64,000 nt of DNA from Desulfobulbus elongatus DSM 2908 (GTDB taxonomy: Bacteria; Desulfobacterota; Desulfobulbia; Desulfobulbales; Desulfobulbaceae): NCBI RefSeq assembly GCF_000621145.1, contig NZ_JHZB01000002.1, positions 124,001-188,000 of the forward strand, read 5' to 3'. Shown here piece by piece: positions 35,413 to 44,065 of the stretch. Made by a program: the position numbers and the translations under genes. Below the pieces are notes generated by a model. The model did no database searches, was not told the DNA's origin, and saw only the letters and a list, made by a program, of their open reading frames with translations. How positions within the stretch are numbered: position 1 is the first letter of the stretch; the number at the start of each line of letters is the position of its first letter.

Positions 35413-36161
35413 AAAAACAATATCAAAGATCAGTGGCCGTTTTTGTCATTTCATGCGGCGTTGGAATCGCCGCGCCCTCCTTTGGGGGCGACCCCAGCGC
35501 CCCGCTCGGCAGTTGTACAGCCAATTCCGACGAATTGAATTGCGTCGCTTTAGACGATCTGCCCGCCGCTCCGGAAGTGCAGCAGAAAGACCTGGATGCT
35601 TTTGATCTGCCTTCGCCGCCGGCAGTGCAGGAAGAGAAACCCGTCAAGCCGGCCCATGGCAAGGGAAAGGCCGCCAAGAAAGCCGGCACGGCACAGAAGA
35701 CTGCGGTGGCGGAAAAGCCCGCGAAAGGCCAGCCGCCTGCTCCCCCGAAACCGGCCGCGTCAAAAACTGCATTGCCAGCAAGGGAGACTGCTGCCGCCCC
35801 GATTTCGGCAAAAGAACGGCCCCCGGCGCCGACAACCAAGGCCAAGGAACAAGAGACGGCGGATCGGTCATCCAGTCCTCCAGCTCCACCACCGTCGCCG
35901 GCCCCGGCATGGACACTGAAAGCAGGCGAAACCGTGGGGCACGGGTTGCAGCTATGGGGTGATCGCGCTGGCTGGAAAGTGGTCTGGAACCTGACCAAGG
36001 ACTGGTCGGTGCCGGCGCAATCAACCTTTCACGGCGATTTTCGCAGTGTGGCCACCGAGGTACTGCAAACCCTGGCCTCCAATGGGGCACTGATTCGTGG
36101 ACAATTTTACGAAGGCAACAACACGCTCGTGGTCACCGGTCCCGGTGACTCCGCGCAGTAA
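35409..36161 (+). CDS. PilL-like periplasmic protein with TcpQ domain
   Basis: A 250-residue exported protein that opens the pilus operon. After a signal peptide, residues 60-165 are Lys/Ala/Pro-rich and extended, suited to span periplasm or peptidoglycan. The C-terminal ~75 residues (LQLWGDRAGWKVVWNLTKDW, then VATEVLQTLASNGAL) are the TcpQ/PilL domain that binds the secretin. R64 PilL is longer, so this is a compact version. GTG 35409 overlaps the trbH stop and follows GGAGGGG. Confidence 0.75.
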   Translation: MKKQYQRSVAVFVISCGVGIAAPSFGGDPSAPLGSCTANSDELNCVALDDLPAAPEVQQKDLDAFDLPSPPAVQEEKPVKPAHGKGKAAKKAGTAQKTAVAEKPAKGQPPAPPKPAASKTALPARETAAAPISAKERPPAPTTKAKEQETADRSSSPPAPPPSPAPAWTLKAGETVGHGLQLWGDRAGWKVVWNLTKDWSVPAQSTFHGDFRSVATEVLQTLASNGALIRGQFYEGNNTLVVTGPGDSAQ

Positions 36162-36174
36162 GCGAGAGGGATTT

Positions 36175-37818
36175 ATGAAAAAAATTATTGTCGTCATGGT
36201 CGCCGCGCTCCTGCTGACGAGTTGCGCCACAACGAAACAGGCCGCCGGCCTCAAGCGGAACGCCCTGGGCGATATTGAATCGGCCGAGGCCAAAGCGGCG
36301 CAGACCGCGCCAGTGGTCACGAGCACGCAAAGCGCCTATCTGCTCGGCGCACAAGTGCAGGTCGCCCCGCCGCCGTCGCCGGTCCTTGGCCGGCACGTCA
36401 CCTATCATTCGACCAAGCCGGTTTCGCTTGCCGATGTCGCCGCCTGGATCAGGCAGGAGACGGGCCTGGTGGTGGATACCATCGATGCCCAACAAAGCAG
36501 CAGTACCGCGAGCCAGGCGAATGCACCCACCGGCCCGGTGCCCACGGTCATGCCGCCGCTGCCGGCTACGATGGGCGGCAGCGGCAGCCCTACGACCGTA
36601 AGCAGCAATCCGGCCCGTTCGCTCACCATCAATTACGAGGGACCGCTGTCGGGTCTGCTCGATGTCGCGGCCAACCAGTCGGGCATGTGGTGGAAAATGA
36701 CCGACGGACGCTTGGTGTTTCGCGCCACCGAAACCAAGACTTTTTATTTGCCGGCCATTGCCCGCGCTTCGACAGGAAATAGCCAAATCAGCGCCACTAC
36801 CGGCAACACCGGCAGCAGCAGCAACAGCGTCAGCAGCACGAGCGGTACCGGCTCGACCGGCAGCATGACATCCTCCGGCGGTGCCACCAGCACCAGCACT
36901 TATACCGTGGATGTGTGGGCGGACCTGGAAAAAACCGCAAAATCAATCAGCGGCGGTGCGCAGATCGTGGTGAACGCCTCGGTCGGCAGCATCTCGGTGA
37001 CGGGCACGCCTGCACAAGTGCGCAGCGTGGAGGAGTGGACGAAGAGCCTGGCCGACAACCTGAGCCAACAGGTAGCGATCACCATCCACGTCTACAACGT
37101 AAAGGTGACGAATGAAGACAATTACAGTTGGAACCCGTCCGTTATTTTCAACGATCTTGCCCCTAAATACGGTTTTACGCTGGCCGGTCCCGATGTGCCG
37201 GCTGCGGTTTCAAATACCAACCCACTGAACTTTACCGCCAGCGTCTTGGAAAACGCCACGGGCAGGGCCGCAAAATGGAGCGGATCGCAAGTGGCCGTTG
37301 CCGCCCTGTCATCGCTTGGCGAGGTCACCGAAACGCTGCGGCAAACCGTGGTCACGCTCAACGGTCAGCCGGCACCGATCCAGGTGGCAAACCAGCTCGG
37401 TTATCTGGCTTCCACGACCGCGCCGGTCACCTATACCGGCACCGGCGGGGCAACCGTGCCGCCGTCGCTCACTCCAGGCACCTTGACGACCGGCTTTACC
37501 GCGATGTTTTTGCCCCGGATCGTCGGTGGCAAGATCATGCTGGCGATGAACCTGACCAGCAGCACGCTGAACAGCATGGGCAGCGTCGAAAGCGGTGGGT
37601 CGAGCATCCAGACACCAAACGTGGACGTGTCCACGTTCCAGCAGGCCGTCAGCCTGACCCCCGGCGACTCGGTGCTCTTGACCGGGTTCACCAAAGATAA
37701 CGGCAACACCTCGCAAAATGGTGTGGGCACCCCGAGTTTCTGGGGCCTCGGCGGCGGAATCGACAGCACCGCCGGCAAGCAGATGATCGCAATTGTCATT
37801 ACCGCAAAGGTGGTCTGA
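36175..37818 (+). CDS. pilN: PilN secretin
   Basis: A 547-residue outer-membrane lipoprotein secretin for the type IVb pilus. Lipobox LLLTSC; an N0-like region (VSLADVAAWIRQETGLVVDT); a Ser/Gly/Thr-rich linker near residues 205-240; and the C-terminal secretin core with FLPRIVGGKIMLAMNLTSST and SLTPGDSVLLTGF. R64 PilN has similar length. ATG 36175 is preceded by GAGAGG. It provides the pore for the pilus fibre. Confidence 0.93.
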   Translation: MKKIIVVMVAALLLTSCATTKQAAGLKRNALGDIESAEAKAAQTAPVVTSTQSAYLLGAQVQVAPPPSPVLGRHVTYHSTKPVSLADVAAWIRQETGLVVDTIDAQQSSSTASQANAPTGPVPTVMPPLPATMGGSGSPTTVSSNPARSLTINYEGPLSGLLDVAANQSGMWWKMTDGRLVFRATETKTFYLPAIARASTGNSQISATTGNTGSSSNSVSSTSGTGSTGSMTSSGGATSTSTYTVDVWADLEKTAKSISGGAQIVVNASVGSISVTGTPAQVRSVEEWTKSLADNLSQQVAITIHVYNVKVTNEDNYSWNPSVIFNDLAPKYGFTLAGPDVPAAVSNTNPLNFTASVLENATGRAAKWSGSQVAVAALSSLGEVTETLRQTVVTLNGQPAPIQVANQLGYLASTTAPVTYTGTGGATVPPSLTPGTLTTGFTAMFLPRIVGGKIMLAMNLTSSTLNSMGSVESGGSSIQTPNVDVSTFQQAVSLTPGDSVLLTGFTKDNGNTSQNGVGTPSFWGLGGGIDSTAGKQMIAIVITAKVV

Positions 37819-37819
37819 G

Positions 37820-38320
37820 ATGAAAAAAACGATAGCCACATCAATCCTGATCGCCTTGGCAGGGACGGCACATGCCGAATCTTCGCTGTACGAGCAGTTA
37901 GACTCCCTGCGTTCTCAGAACGCAATTTTGTCCGAGACTTTGAAAAACAAGGAAATCCAAAGCAAGATTGAAAATCTGGACGCAAGAAGCGAAGCATCCG
38001 CGCCGGTGGCCACCGGCGACTTTTCCCCGTCATCGATGCCTTCGGCCTCTTCCCCGGCCTCTGTCGAACCGGCACGGCCGCCCCAGGTTCAAATGGTTTC
38101 AGGCGTCGGCGGAGCCTTAACGGCTCTGATTACCTTGCCCGGTGGTGGAAGTATCGCGGCCCGGATCGGCACCCGCATTCCGGATACCGGGGTTGTAAAG
38201 TCCATTTCCGCTCACGAAGTGCTCGTGGTCGGAAAGAGCGGCCTGGTCAGCCTGCCGTTTGCCGGTGAAGCCGGGAACCAGACTACTGCTCCCCGGCTCC
38301 AGCCGTTTGGAGGCCGCTGA
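37820..38320 (+). CDS. pilP: PilP pilus assembly protein
   Basis: A 166-residue exported protein: signal peptide, a coiled-coil-like segment (LYEQLDSLRSQNAILSETLK), a Pro/Ser linker, and a C-terminal beta domain (LITLPGGGSIAARIGTRIPD). This is the IncI1 PilP layout between pilN and pilO. Its stop overlaps the pilO start by one base. Confidence 0.88.
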   Translation: MKKTIATSILIALAGTAHAESSLYEQLDSLRSQNAILSETLKNKEIQSKIENLDARSEASAPVATGDFSPSSMPSASSPASVEPARPPQVQMVSGVGGALTALITLPGGGSIAARIGTRIPDTGVVKSISAHEVLVVGKSGLVSLPFAGEAGNQTTAPRLQPFGGR

Positions 38321-39477
38321 TGGGTGCTCAAATCGTGGAGCTGGGCAAGCGGCGGTATCTGGCCGGGATGCAATGGACCTCGTTCGAGACCGCGCCGACA
38401 AAAAAAGACCTGCTTGAGGACGCCGAGCGGCTGCATGCGTCCTGGGCATGCGTCCGCTTGGGCGAGGATGCCATCCAGGCCGGATTCTGCGAACCGGTGG
38501 TGGGAACCAAGCCAATCAAGCTATACAGCCTGGCGGCAATGGTCGCGGATTCCCGCCGGCAGCCGTGGCTAGGCATCTTTCGCGTCAAAGAAGGGCTGTG
38601 GTGGTATATCGCCGTCCGCGATGGGCATGCCATCTTACCCGACGGCGATGTGATCGGCGGCGAGGACGAGATTCGCGCCGCCAGGGATCGGCATTCCGGC
38701 TATACCGATTGGGAATATGTCGAGGGCGATATTTCCGATCTGCTGACCACCATCAAAAACTCACCGTGGATCAAGCCGTCGCCGGTCCGCGCCCTACACG
38801 GCAGCCCTCTCCCTGTTGTGCCGTTGGCGTTGGCCGCGTTGTTGGCCTGCGCCGGCATCGGCGGCTATCTCGGTTGGCAGCATTGGCAAGCGGTGAACCG
38901 ACAACGAGCCTTGGCGCTCGCCAAGGCAAAAGTACAGACGGCCGCCCCGGTGTCGCCACTCTTGACACTCCCCATGCCCAACGCCTGGTTGGCGGCCTGT
39001 GGCAAGGTAATCTCCGGCTTGCCTCTTTCGGAAAACGGCTGGTCGCTTGACAAGGTGGCGTGCCGCGCCGATGCCGTGGACGTGCATTGGCTGCGATCAC
39101 CAGGCGCCGTGGTGTCGTATCGTCCTGCGGGCATCGTGTCGTCCAACGGCGATGCCGTGGATCAAGTCGTTCCTCTGGCCCTTGAGAAAATAGGGAAAGA
39201 GGATGCAATCCAGCTTGCGGACGCCAAGCTCCGGCTGCAAGCCTGGGCGCAAGCGGTCGGCTTTACCCTGGTTGTCAACGATCCGCCAGCGCCCTTGCCG
39301 GGCGCGCAGCCCACAAATTCTGATGTTCCACTGCCGCCACCTCAATCCATGGTCACGCTTGATCTCCCTGTATCGCCATTTGGCATGAATTTCGAGATAC
39401 CTGGCTTGCGCTGGTCCGCGCTTACGTCTACCGCCTCGGGCTGGCATCTGGAGGGCATATTGTATGGGAGCCGCTAA
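38320..39477 (+). CDS. pilO: PilO (pilin accessory protein)
   Basis: A 385-residue protein with an N-terminal cytoplasmic domain (SLAAMVADSRRQPWLGIFRV, then WWYIAVRDGHAILPDGDVIG) of the PilO2 family, one membrane helix (VPLALAALLACAGIGGYLGW near 167-186) and a periplasmic C-terminal part. It belongs to the inner-membrane platform of type IVb pili. It overlaps pilQ by 14 bases. Confidence 0.9.
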   Translation: MGAQIVELGKRRYLAGMQWTSFETAPTKKDLLEDAERLHASWACVRLGEDAIQAGFCEPVVGTKPIKLYSLAAMVADSRRQPWLGIFRVKEGLWWYIAVRDGHAILPDGDVIGGEDEIRAARDRHSGYTDWEYVEGDISDLLTTIKNSPWIKPSPVRALHGSPLPVVPLALAALLACAGIGGYLGWQHWQAVNRQRALALAKAKVQTAAPVSPLLTLPMPNAWLAACGKVISGLPLSENGWSLDKVACRADAVDVHWLRSPGAVVSYRPAGIVSSNGDAVDQVVPLALEKIGKEDAIQLADAKLRLQAWAQAVGFTLVVNDPPAPLPGAQPTNSDVPLPPPQSMVTLDLPVSPFGMNFEIPGLRWSALTSTASGWHLEGILYGSR

Positions 39478-41023
39478 AGAGATTTTACCAATTCCCGAAT
39501 CGCTCAGGGATGTGATCGCCTTCGATCACGAAGAAAGTTCGGTCTTTGTAGACAAAAGAGCCGCCGGCAATCCGCTTCTGCTTTCGTGGCAATCGCGCAA
39601 CCGGGCTAAAGGCGTGGTGGTAAAGATTGTGCCCACGGATGTGGATGAAGTTTCCAAAATGCGGGCGTCAGGGTTACGGCCTGCCGCTGAGGCGGACACG
39701 GAAACGAACATGCTTGTCCGAGGCGAGGCGTTGGAGATTATCCAGCAGGCCGCAGCTTACGGCGCATCCGATATTCATTTCCTGATGCGGGGCACCTTCG
39801 CGGAAATCCAGATCGTGGTCAAGGGCGGCTTGCGCGTTTTGATGCGCCGGCAGCACAGGGAAGGAGCGGCTTTGGCCAGGGCCATCTATCAAGGCATCGC
39901 TCAGACCCGCGAGGCCAGCTACAACACTCCCGATTTCCAGAATGCTCAAATATCCGGCGCCGCCCTGCCGCCGGAATGCGGCGTGACCTCCATTCGTATC
40001 ATCCGGGGGCCGTGTTACCCGCAGGCGCAAGACGGCGCCTTCATGACGCTGCGCCTGCAATACTCGGCTGTGCCCCCCACCGATCCAGCATTGCGGCCCT
40101 TGGTGGTGCCGCGCCGGCCCAAGGGGGAGTTTCGGGTCGAGGCCATGGGATACACCCCAAAACAGGTCGAGAAGCTGCGGTACATGATGAATGCCCCCAA
40201 CGGCGCGGTGATTTTCACCGGCCCGACCGGCTCGGGCAAAACCACAACCATGTACGAAGCGCTGCGCGAGATCGCCCGCACAAAACCCGGCCGTCGGCTG
40301 GTGACGGTCGAGGACCCGGTTGAGTATCCGATGGAATGGGCGGTGCAAATGGCGGTCACCGGAGCCCGCAACGATGCCGAGACCGGCGCGGCGTTCAGTG
40401 ACCGCTTGCGAGTCGCTCTCCGCATGGCCCCCAACATCATCCTGATCGGCGAGCTGCGCGGGCCTGACGTGGCGGTGTCGGCCCTGGAGGCGGCTGTCAC
40501 CGGTCATCAGGTCTGGACCACCATGCACGTGACTGATCCCTTTCTGTTCGTGGATCGGCTGGAGCTGATGGATGGGACCAGGCTCGCCCGGCGCGTGTTC
40601 TGTGACCATAAAATCATTCGCGGCGTTGTCGCGCAACGCCTGTTGCCCAGGCTTTGCCAGGATTGCAGCGTGCGGCTTCAGGATGCTCCCGACGTGTTGC
40701 CGGCGGCCATGGTGGCGGCCCTGGCCACCTGGGGCGATCTCGGCCGGGTCCGCATGAGAAGCAAAGAAGGGTGCCCTCGATGCGGTAAGGAAGGATCGGT
40801 CGAACGCTTTGCGGTGGCGGAAATCGTGGTCATGGACGGCGCAATCATGCGCGACTTCGTGACAGAGGGCTCCGAGATCGCCCGCAACAATTACCACGCC
40901 CGGCCCGACGCTGACCCTTCCATGCTGGAAGCCGCGATTGGGCATGTGTTGGCCGGTGCGGTAGACCCTCGGGATGTCGAGGATTGCGTGGACATTATCG
41001 AGCCGAGGGACGCCCATGTTTAA
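39464..41023 (+). CDS. pilQ: PilQ pilus-assembly ATPase (GspE family)
   Basis: A 519-residue type II/IV secretion ATPase. Walker A GPTGSGKTTTMYEAL near residue 255; Asp box VTVEDPVEYP; Walker B IILIGELRGPD; His box WTTMHVTD. A four-Cys zinc module (LCQDC ... CPRCGKEG) lies in the C-terminal domain, as in extension ATPases. It powers pilin extraction from the membrane. Confidence 0.94.
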   Translation: MGAAKEILPIPESLRDVIAFDHEESSVFVDKRAAGNPLLLSWQSRNRAKGVVVKIVPTDVDEVSKMRASGLRPAAEADTETNMLVRGEALEIIQQAAAYGASDIHFLMRGTFAEIQIVVKGGLRVLMRRQHREGAALARAIYQGIAQTREASYNTPDFQNAQISGAALPPECGVTSIRIIRGPCYPQAQDGAFMTLRLQYSAVPPTDPALRPLVVPRRPKGEFRVEAMGYTPKQVEKLRYMMNAPNGAVIFTGPTGSGKTTTMYEALREIARTKPGRRLVTVEDPVEYPMEWAVQMAVTGARNDAETGAAFSDRLRVALRMAPNIILIGELRGPDVAVSALEAAVTGHQVWTTMHVTDPFLFVDRLELMDGTRLARRVFCDHKIIRGVVAQRLLPRLCQDCSVRLQDAPDVLPAAMVAALATWGDLGRVRMRSKEGCPRCGKEGSVERFAVAEIVVMDGAIMRDFVTEGSEIARNNYHARPDADPSMLEAAIGHVLAGAVDPRDVEDCVDIIEPRDAHV

Positions 41024-42110
41024 CCTCCGGCTGTCGAAACAATTTGTGGAGGCGATGGACCGCCTGGCGTTCTCCTGGCCGGTCCGCGAAGCCTTGTACC
41101 GGCATTTGTCCGCACAGATCAGCAACGGTGTCACCATCGAGGCCGCGCTTGATGCGTTTCGGGCAAGATTGCTGCGAAACAAGAGAAAGAGCAGCGCCGG
41201 CATTGTCGGTTCAGTTGCCCGGCGGATGCGTGACGGCGCAAGCCTGGCCTCCGCCCTCGGGGCGTGGGTGCCGCAAGACGAGGCGAGCCTGATTGCCGGC
41301 GGCGAGTTGGCCGGCAATCTGCCGCAATCCCTGGAGTTGATCATTGAATCAACTCGCAGAATCGAGGCCGTGAATCGTGCACTCAAGGCCGCGATGGTCA
41401 CCCCGGTTTTCTATCTGCTCGCCGTGTACTTCACCGTTTGGGCCATCGGCCGGTACGTGTCGCCGGCATTGCAGCAGGCATTGCCGAAATACAAGGCCAG
41501 TGGCCTGATTTATGGCCTGTACGTAGCCGGCGACCTGGCGAACAGTTTGTGGGCGATTCTGCCGGCCGCAGTTGTCGCGTTGATCGTGGGCGCGGTGATC
41601 AGATCCATGACCCTGTGGACAGGCCGCTGGCGCATCATGGCGGAGCGCGTCTTTCCGTATTCGTTTTACCGCGATGTCCAGGGGTATCGCTGGCTGATGA
41701 GCTTTGTGGCGCTCCTCCGCGCCGGCATGCCCGACACGGAAATACTGTATCGGCAAATGCCCACGGCCACGCCGTGGCTCAAGGAGCGGCTGCATTTTTT
41801 ATGGTGGCACATGAATAACGGCAGCTCCTTGCCGGTCGCGCTGATGTCAAAGGGCAGAGGTGGACAGCCGCCCTTTGGTTTTCCCAATCCGGATATGGTT
41901 GACGATATAGCTTCAATAGCCGGATTTGCTGATTTTTACGAACGAATTACAAAGCTGACAATGCAATGGGCCGATGAAATGCAGCGAATTACGCAAGCCC
42001 GAATCAAGGCATACGGCATTGTCATGGAAGTTCTGATGTATGCCGTTATCGGCATGCTGATGATGGCAATTAATTCCATGTCTGTCCAACTCGGTTCGAT
42101 TTCAGTCTAA
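41016..42110 (+). CDS. pilR: PilR inner-membrane platform protein (GspF family)
   Basis: A 364-residue protein of the GspF/PilC family: an N-terminal cytoplasmic helical domain (VAGGELAGNLPQSLELIIES-like; visible GGELAGNLPQSLELI), then membrane helices at about 130-160, 185-215 and 335-362. It overlaps pilQ by eight bases. It anchors PilQ and accepts pilin subunits. Confidence 0.9.
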   Translation: MFNLRLSKQFVEAMDRLAFSWPVREALYRHLSAQISNGVTIEAALDAFRARLLRNKRKSSAGIVGSVARRMRDGASLASALGAWVPQDEASLIAGGELAGNLPQSLELIIESTRRIEAVNRALKAAMVTPVFYLLAVYFTVWAIGRYVSPALQQALPKYKASGLIYGLYVAGDLANSLWAILPAAVVALIVGAVIRSMTLWTGRWRIMAERVFPYSFYRDVQGYRWLMSFVALLRAGMPDTEILYRQMPTATPWLKERLHFLWWHMNNGSSLPVALMSKGRGGQPPFGFPNPDMVDDIASIAGFADFYERITKLTMQWADEMQRITQARIKAYGIVMEVLMYAVIGMLMMAINSMSVQLGSISV

Positions 42111-42145
42111 CAGGCATTCAATCAATCCAAAAAGGAGCAAAAAAA

Positions 42146-42640
42146 ATGAGTGAAATTCTTGGAACGCTATTCAAGTATTTAATGGTAATTTTGGGTGCTG
42201 TTGCAGTCGTTGCTCTCTTCTACATGACCCTCGGTCAAGACAAAACACACAAAGCCATAAGTTCAATCACGCAACTCCAGGCGAACACGCAAGGGTTGTT
42301 CAGCACGCACACGTCGTTTACCGACTTGAGCAGTGCAGTAGCCATCACCGCCGGCCTGGCGCCGCCCGACATGATCAGCGGCACCGCGCTGATAAACCCC
42401 TGGGGCGGCGCGGTCACCATCGCCGTCAACCCGTCGGTGTCATCGCGGTTCGACATTACCACGACCAATATTCCGGACGATGCCTGCTCCAAACTCGCCA
42501 GCATTTTGGGCGCTGCCGGCAGTTCTGCCACCAATCTGGCAGTGAACGGAACGGGGCTGACATTGCCGGTAAACATGGCCGCTGTCGTGACTGCCTGCAA
42601 TGCCACTACCAACTCGATCACTATTACTTCCGGTCGATGA
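42146..42640 (+). CDS. pilS: PilS type IVb major pilin
   Basis: A 164-residue pilin with strong AAGGAG upstream. A hydrophobic helix begins almost at residue 7 (TLFKYLMVILGAVAVVALFY) after the six-residue MSEILG, followed by a globular domain with two Cys (DDACSK and VTACNATT) placed to form the C-terminal disulfide loop. The leader is very short and the usual Glu+5 is absent. PilV starts with the same MSEILG, so both may be processed after that Gly. I see no prepilin peptidase gene in the element. Confidence 0.8.
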   Translation: MSEILGTLFKYLMVILGAVAVVALFYMTLGQDKTHKAISSITQLQANTQGLFSTHTSFTDLSSAVAITAGLAPPDMISGTALINPWGGAVTIAVNPSVSSRFDITTTNIPDDACSKLASILGAAGSSATNLAVNGTGLTLPVNMAAVVTACNATTNSITITSGR

Positions 42641-43578
42641 GCATGCTACGCGACCTTGTTTTTTCCGATCTCTTTGTCACCGACTCGCCTTTGACGAGTT
42701 GGTGCAAAGAGACGCCGGACACCCTGACAGTCACCGCTATTCCGCCGGAGTTGGGATCGGAGTTGACGGAGCTGCGCAAGCAGCTTGAAACCGCCTCCAC
42801 CAACCCCACCTTCCGGGTTGATTGGGGCGGTGACCTCAGAATGAGGGTTGCGCGGGTTACGGTCGCGGACGGCCAGTTGGTTTTTGTTTGCCGTCGCTAC
42901 CGGCCCCTGCCCGGCTCGCTAGTCAGTTTGGGTGTGCCGCAGTCCATTGCAGACAAGCTGCTCGATCCCAGCCTTAAAGAAGGCCTGGTTGTGTTTATCG
43001 GCAAGGCCGGGTCGGGGAAAACAACATTGGCAACGTCGTTTATCCGTGAACGACTGGCGGCCTTCGGCGGGGTCTGCTGGACGATTGAAAACCCGATAGA
43101 GCTGCCCTTGCAGGGTCAGCACGGCAAGGGCTGGTGCTATCAAATCGAGGCTTCCAGCGACGATGAAATCGGTCCAGCGGTCCGGCACATGCTGCGCACG
43201 ACGCCCAATATTATTTTTATCGGCGAGGTCCGCGACGGCTTGGCGGTACGCGAGGCCATTGCCGCCGCCACCAGTGGCCACCTGGTCGTCACGACCTTTC
43301 ATGCCGGTGATCTGTTGACCGGGCTTGCCCGGCTGTCACGGCTGGCGGGTGACGATGCGGCAGCCGCGCTCGCTGATGGGTTGCGGGTCGGAGTTCATCT
43401 GCGCCTTTCGCATGCCGAGCCGGGCAAGCCCTCGCGGATATTGTCGGTCGAACCTATCTGGATGAGTGGCCAGGTCGCCGATGGTCTCCGTTCCATCGTC
43501 CGCGATGGCAACTTTCACCTGCTTAAAAGCGAGGTTGAGCGGCAACGCCGGAACTTCGTCATGGGTAAGTTGCCGTAA
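42637..43578 (+). CDS. Second pilus ATPase (PilT-like, retraction candidate)
   Basis: A 313-residue GspE/PilT-superfamily ATPase overlapping pilS by four bases. Walker A GKAGSGKTTLATSF near 125, Asp box WTIENPIELP, Walker B NIIFIGEVRDG, His box LVVTTFHAGD. It lacks the zinc module of PilQ and is PilT-sized, so a retraction or accessory motor is plausible. The R64 pil operon has one such ATPase (PilQ), so this is an addition relative to that model. Confidence 0.78.
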   Translation: MSMLRDLVFSDLFVTDSPLTSWCKETPDTLTVTAIPPELGSELTELRKQLETASTNPTFRVDWGGDLRMRVARVTVADGQLVFVCRRYRPLPGSLVSLGVPQSIADKLLDPSLKEGLVVFIGKAGSGKTTLATSFIRERLAAFGGVCWTIENPIELPLQGQHGKGWCYQIEASSDDEIGPAVRHMLRTTPNIIFIGEVRDGLAVREAIAAATSGHLVVTTFHAGDLLTGLARLSRLAGDDAAAALADGLRVGVHLRLSHAEPGKPSRILSVEPIWMSGQVADGLRSIVRDGNFHLLKSEVERQRRNFVMGKLP

Positions 43579-43589
43579 GGGAGGGGAAT

Positions 43590-44063
43590 ATGGGATTTTA
43601 TTTGTGGCCGTTGATGGTGCTGCTCTTTTTCCTCAGCCTGGTCGGCATTGAGCGCCACCGTTCCGTTCAGTCGGCGCCCGCCTCGGTTGTGACGCAGGCC
43701 GTGCAGGCCGGGGAGGCATTCGTTGCCTACCGGAACGCGGTGATGGCCTACCAGGACCAGCACCAGAGTTTTGTCGGCACGGTGCCGGCAAATCAACTTG
43801 GTGGCCAGTTCTCCGCTGATTTTCTAGCCGCCGCTGGCAATGCTGTCACGGCCACCGGCGCCACCGGGCGCATTGTCACCTGTTATGCGCTGCTGCCGGC
43901 AGGCGCAATCGCTACCGTGCTCGATGTCACCGACCATGACGCATCGTTTGGTTTTGCATCCGGTGCCACCTGGACCAGTCTTACACCGGGGACCACGGCC
44001 CAGCCGCTTGCGGTGGCAGTGCCAGATGGAGCCGTCGTTTCAATCCTCCAAATGGGGAAATAA
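43590..44063 (+). CDS. pilM: PilM pilus protein
   Basis: A 157-residue protein with one N-terminal membrane helix (YLWPLMVLLFFLSLVGIERH) and a periplasmic domain (VAYRNAVMAYQDQHQSFVGT). This is the short PilM of type IVb operons in R64, not the actin-like PilM of type IVa systems. A GGGAGGGG precedes the ATG. It sits directly before pilV. Confidence 0.8.
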   Translation: MGFYLWPLMVLLFFLSLVGIERHRSVQSAPASVVTQAVQAGEAFVAYRNAVMAYQDQHQSFVGTVPANQLGGQFSADFLAAAGNAVTATGATGRIVTCYALLPAGAIATVLDVTDHDASFGFASGATWTSLTPGTTAQPLAVAVPDGAVVSILQMGK

Positions 44064-44065
44064 TC

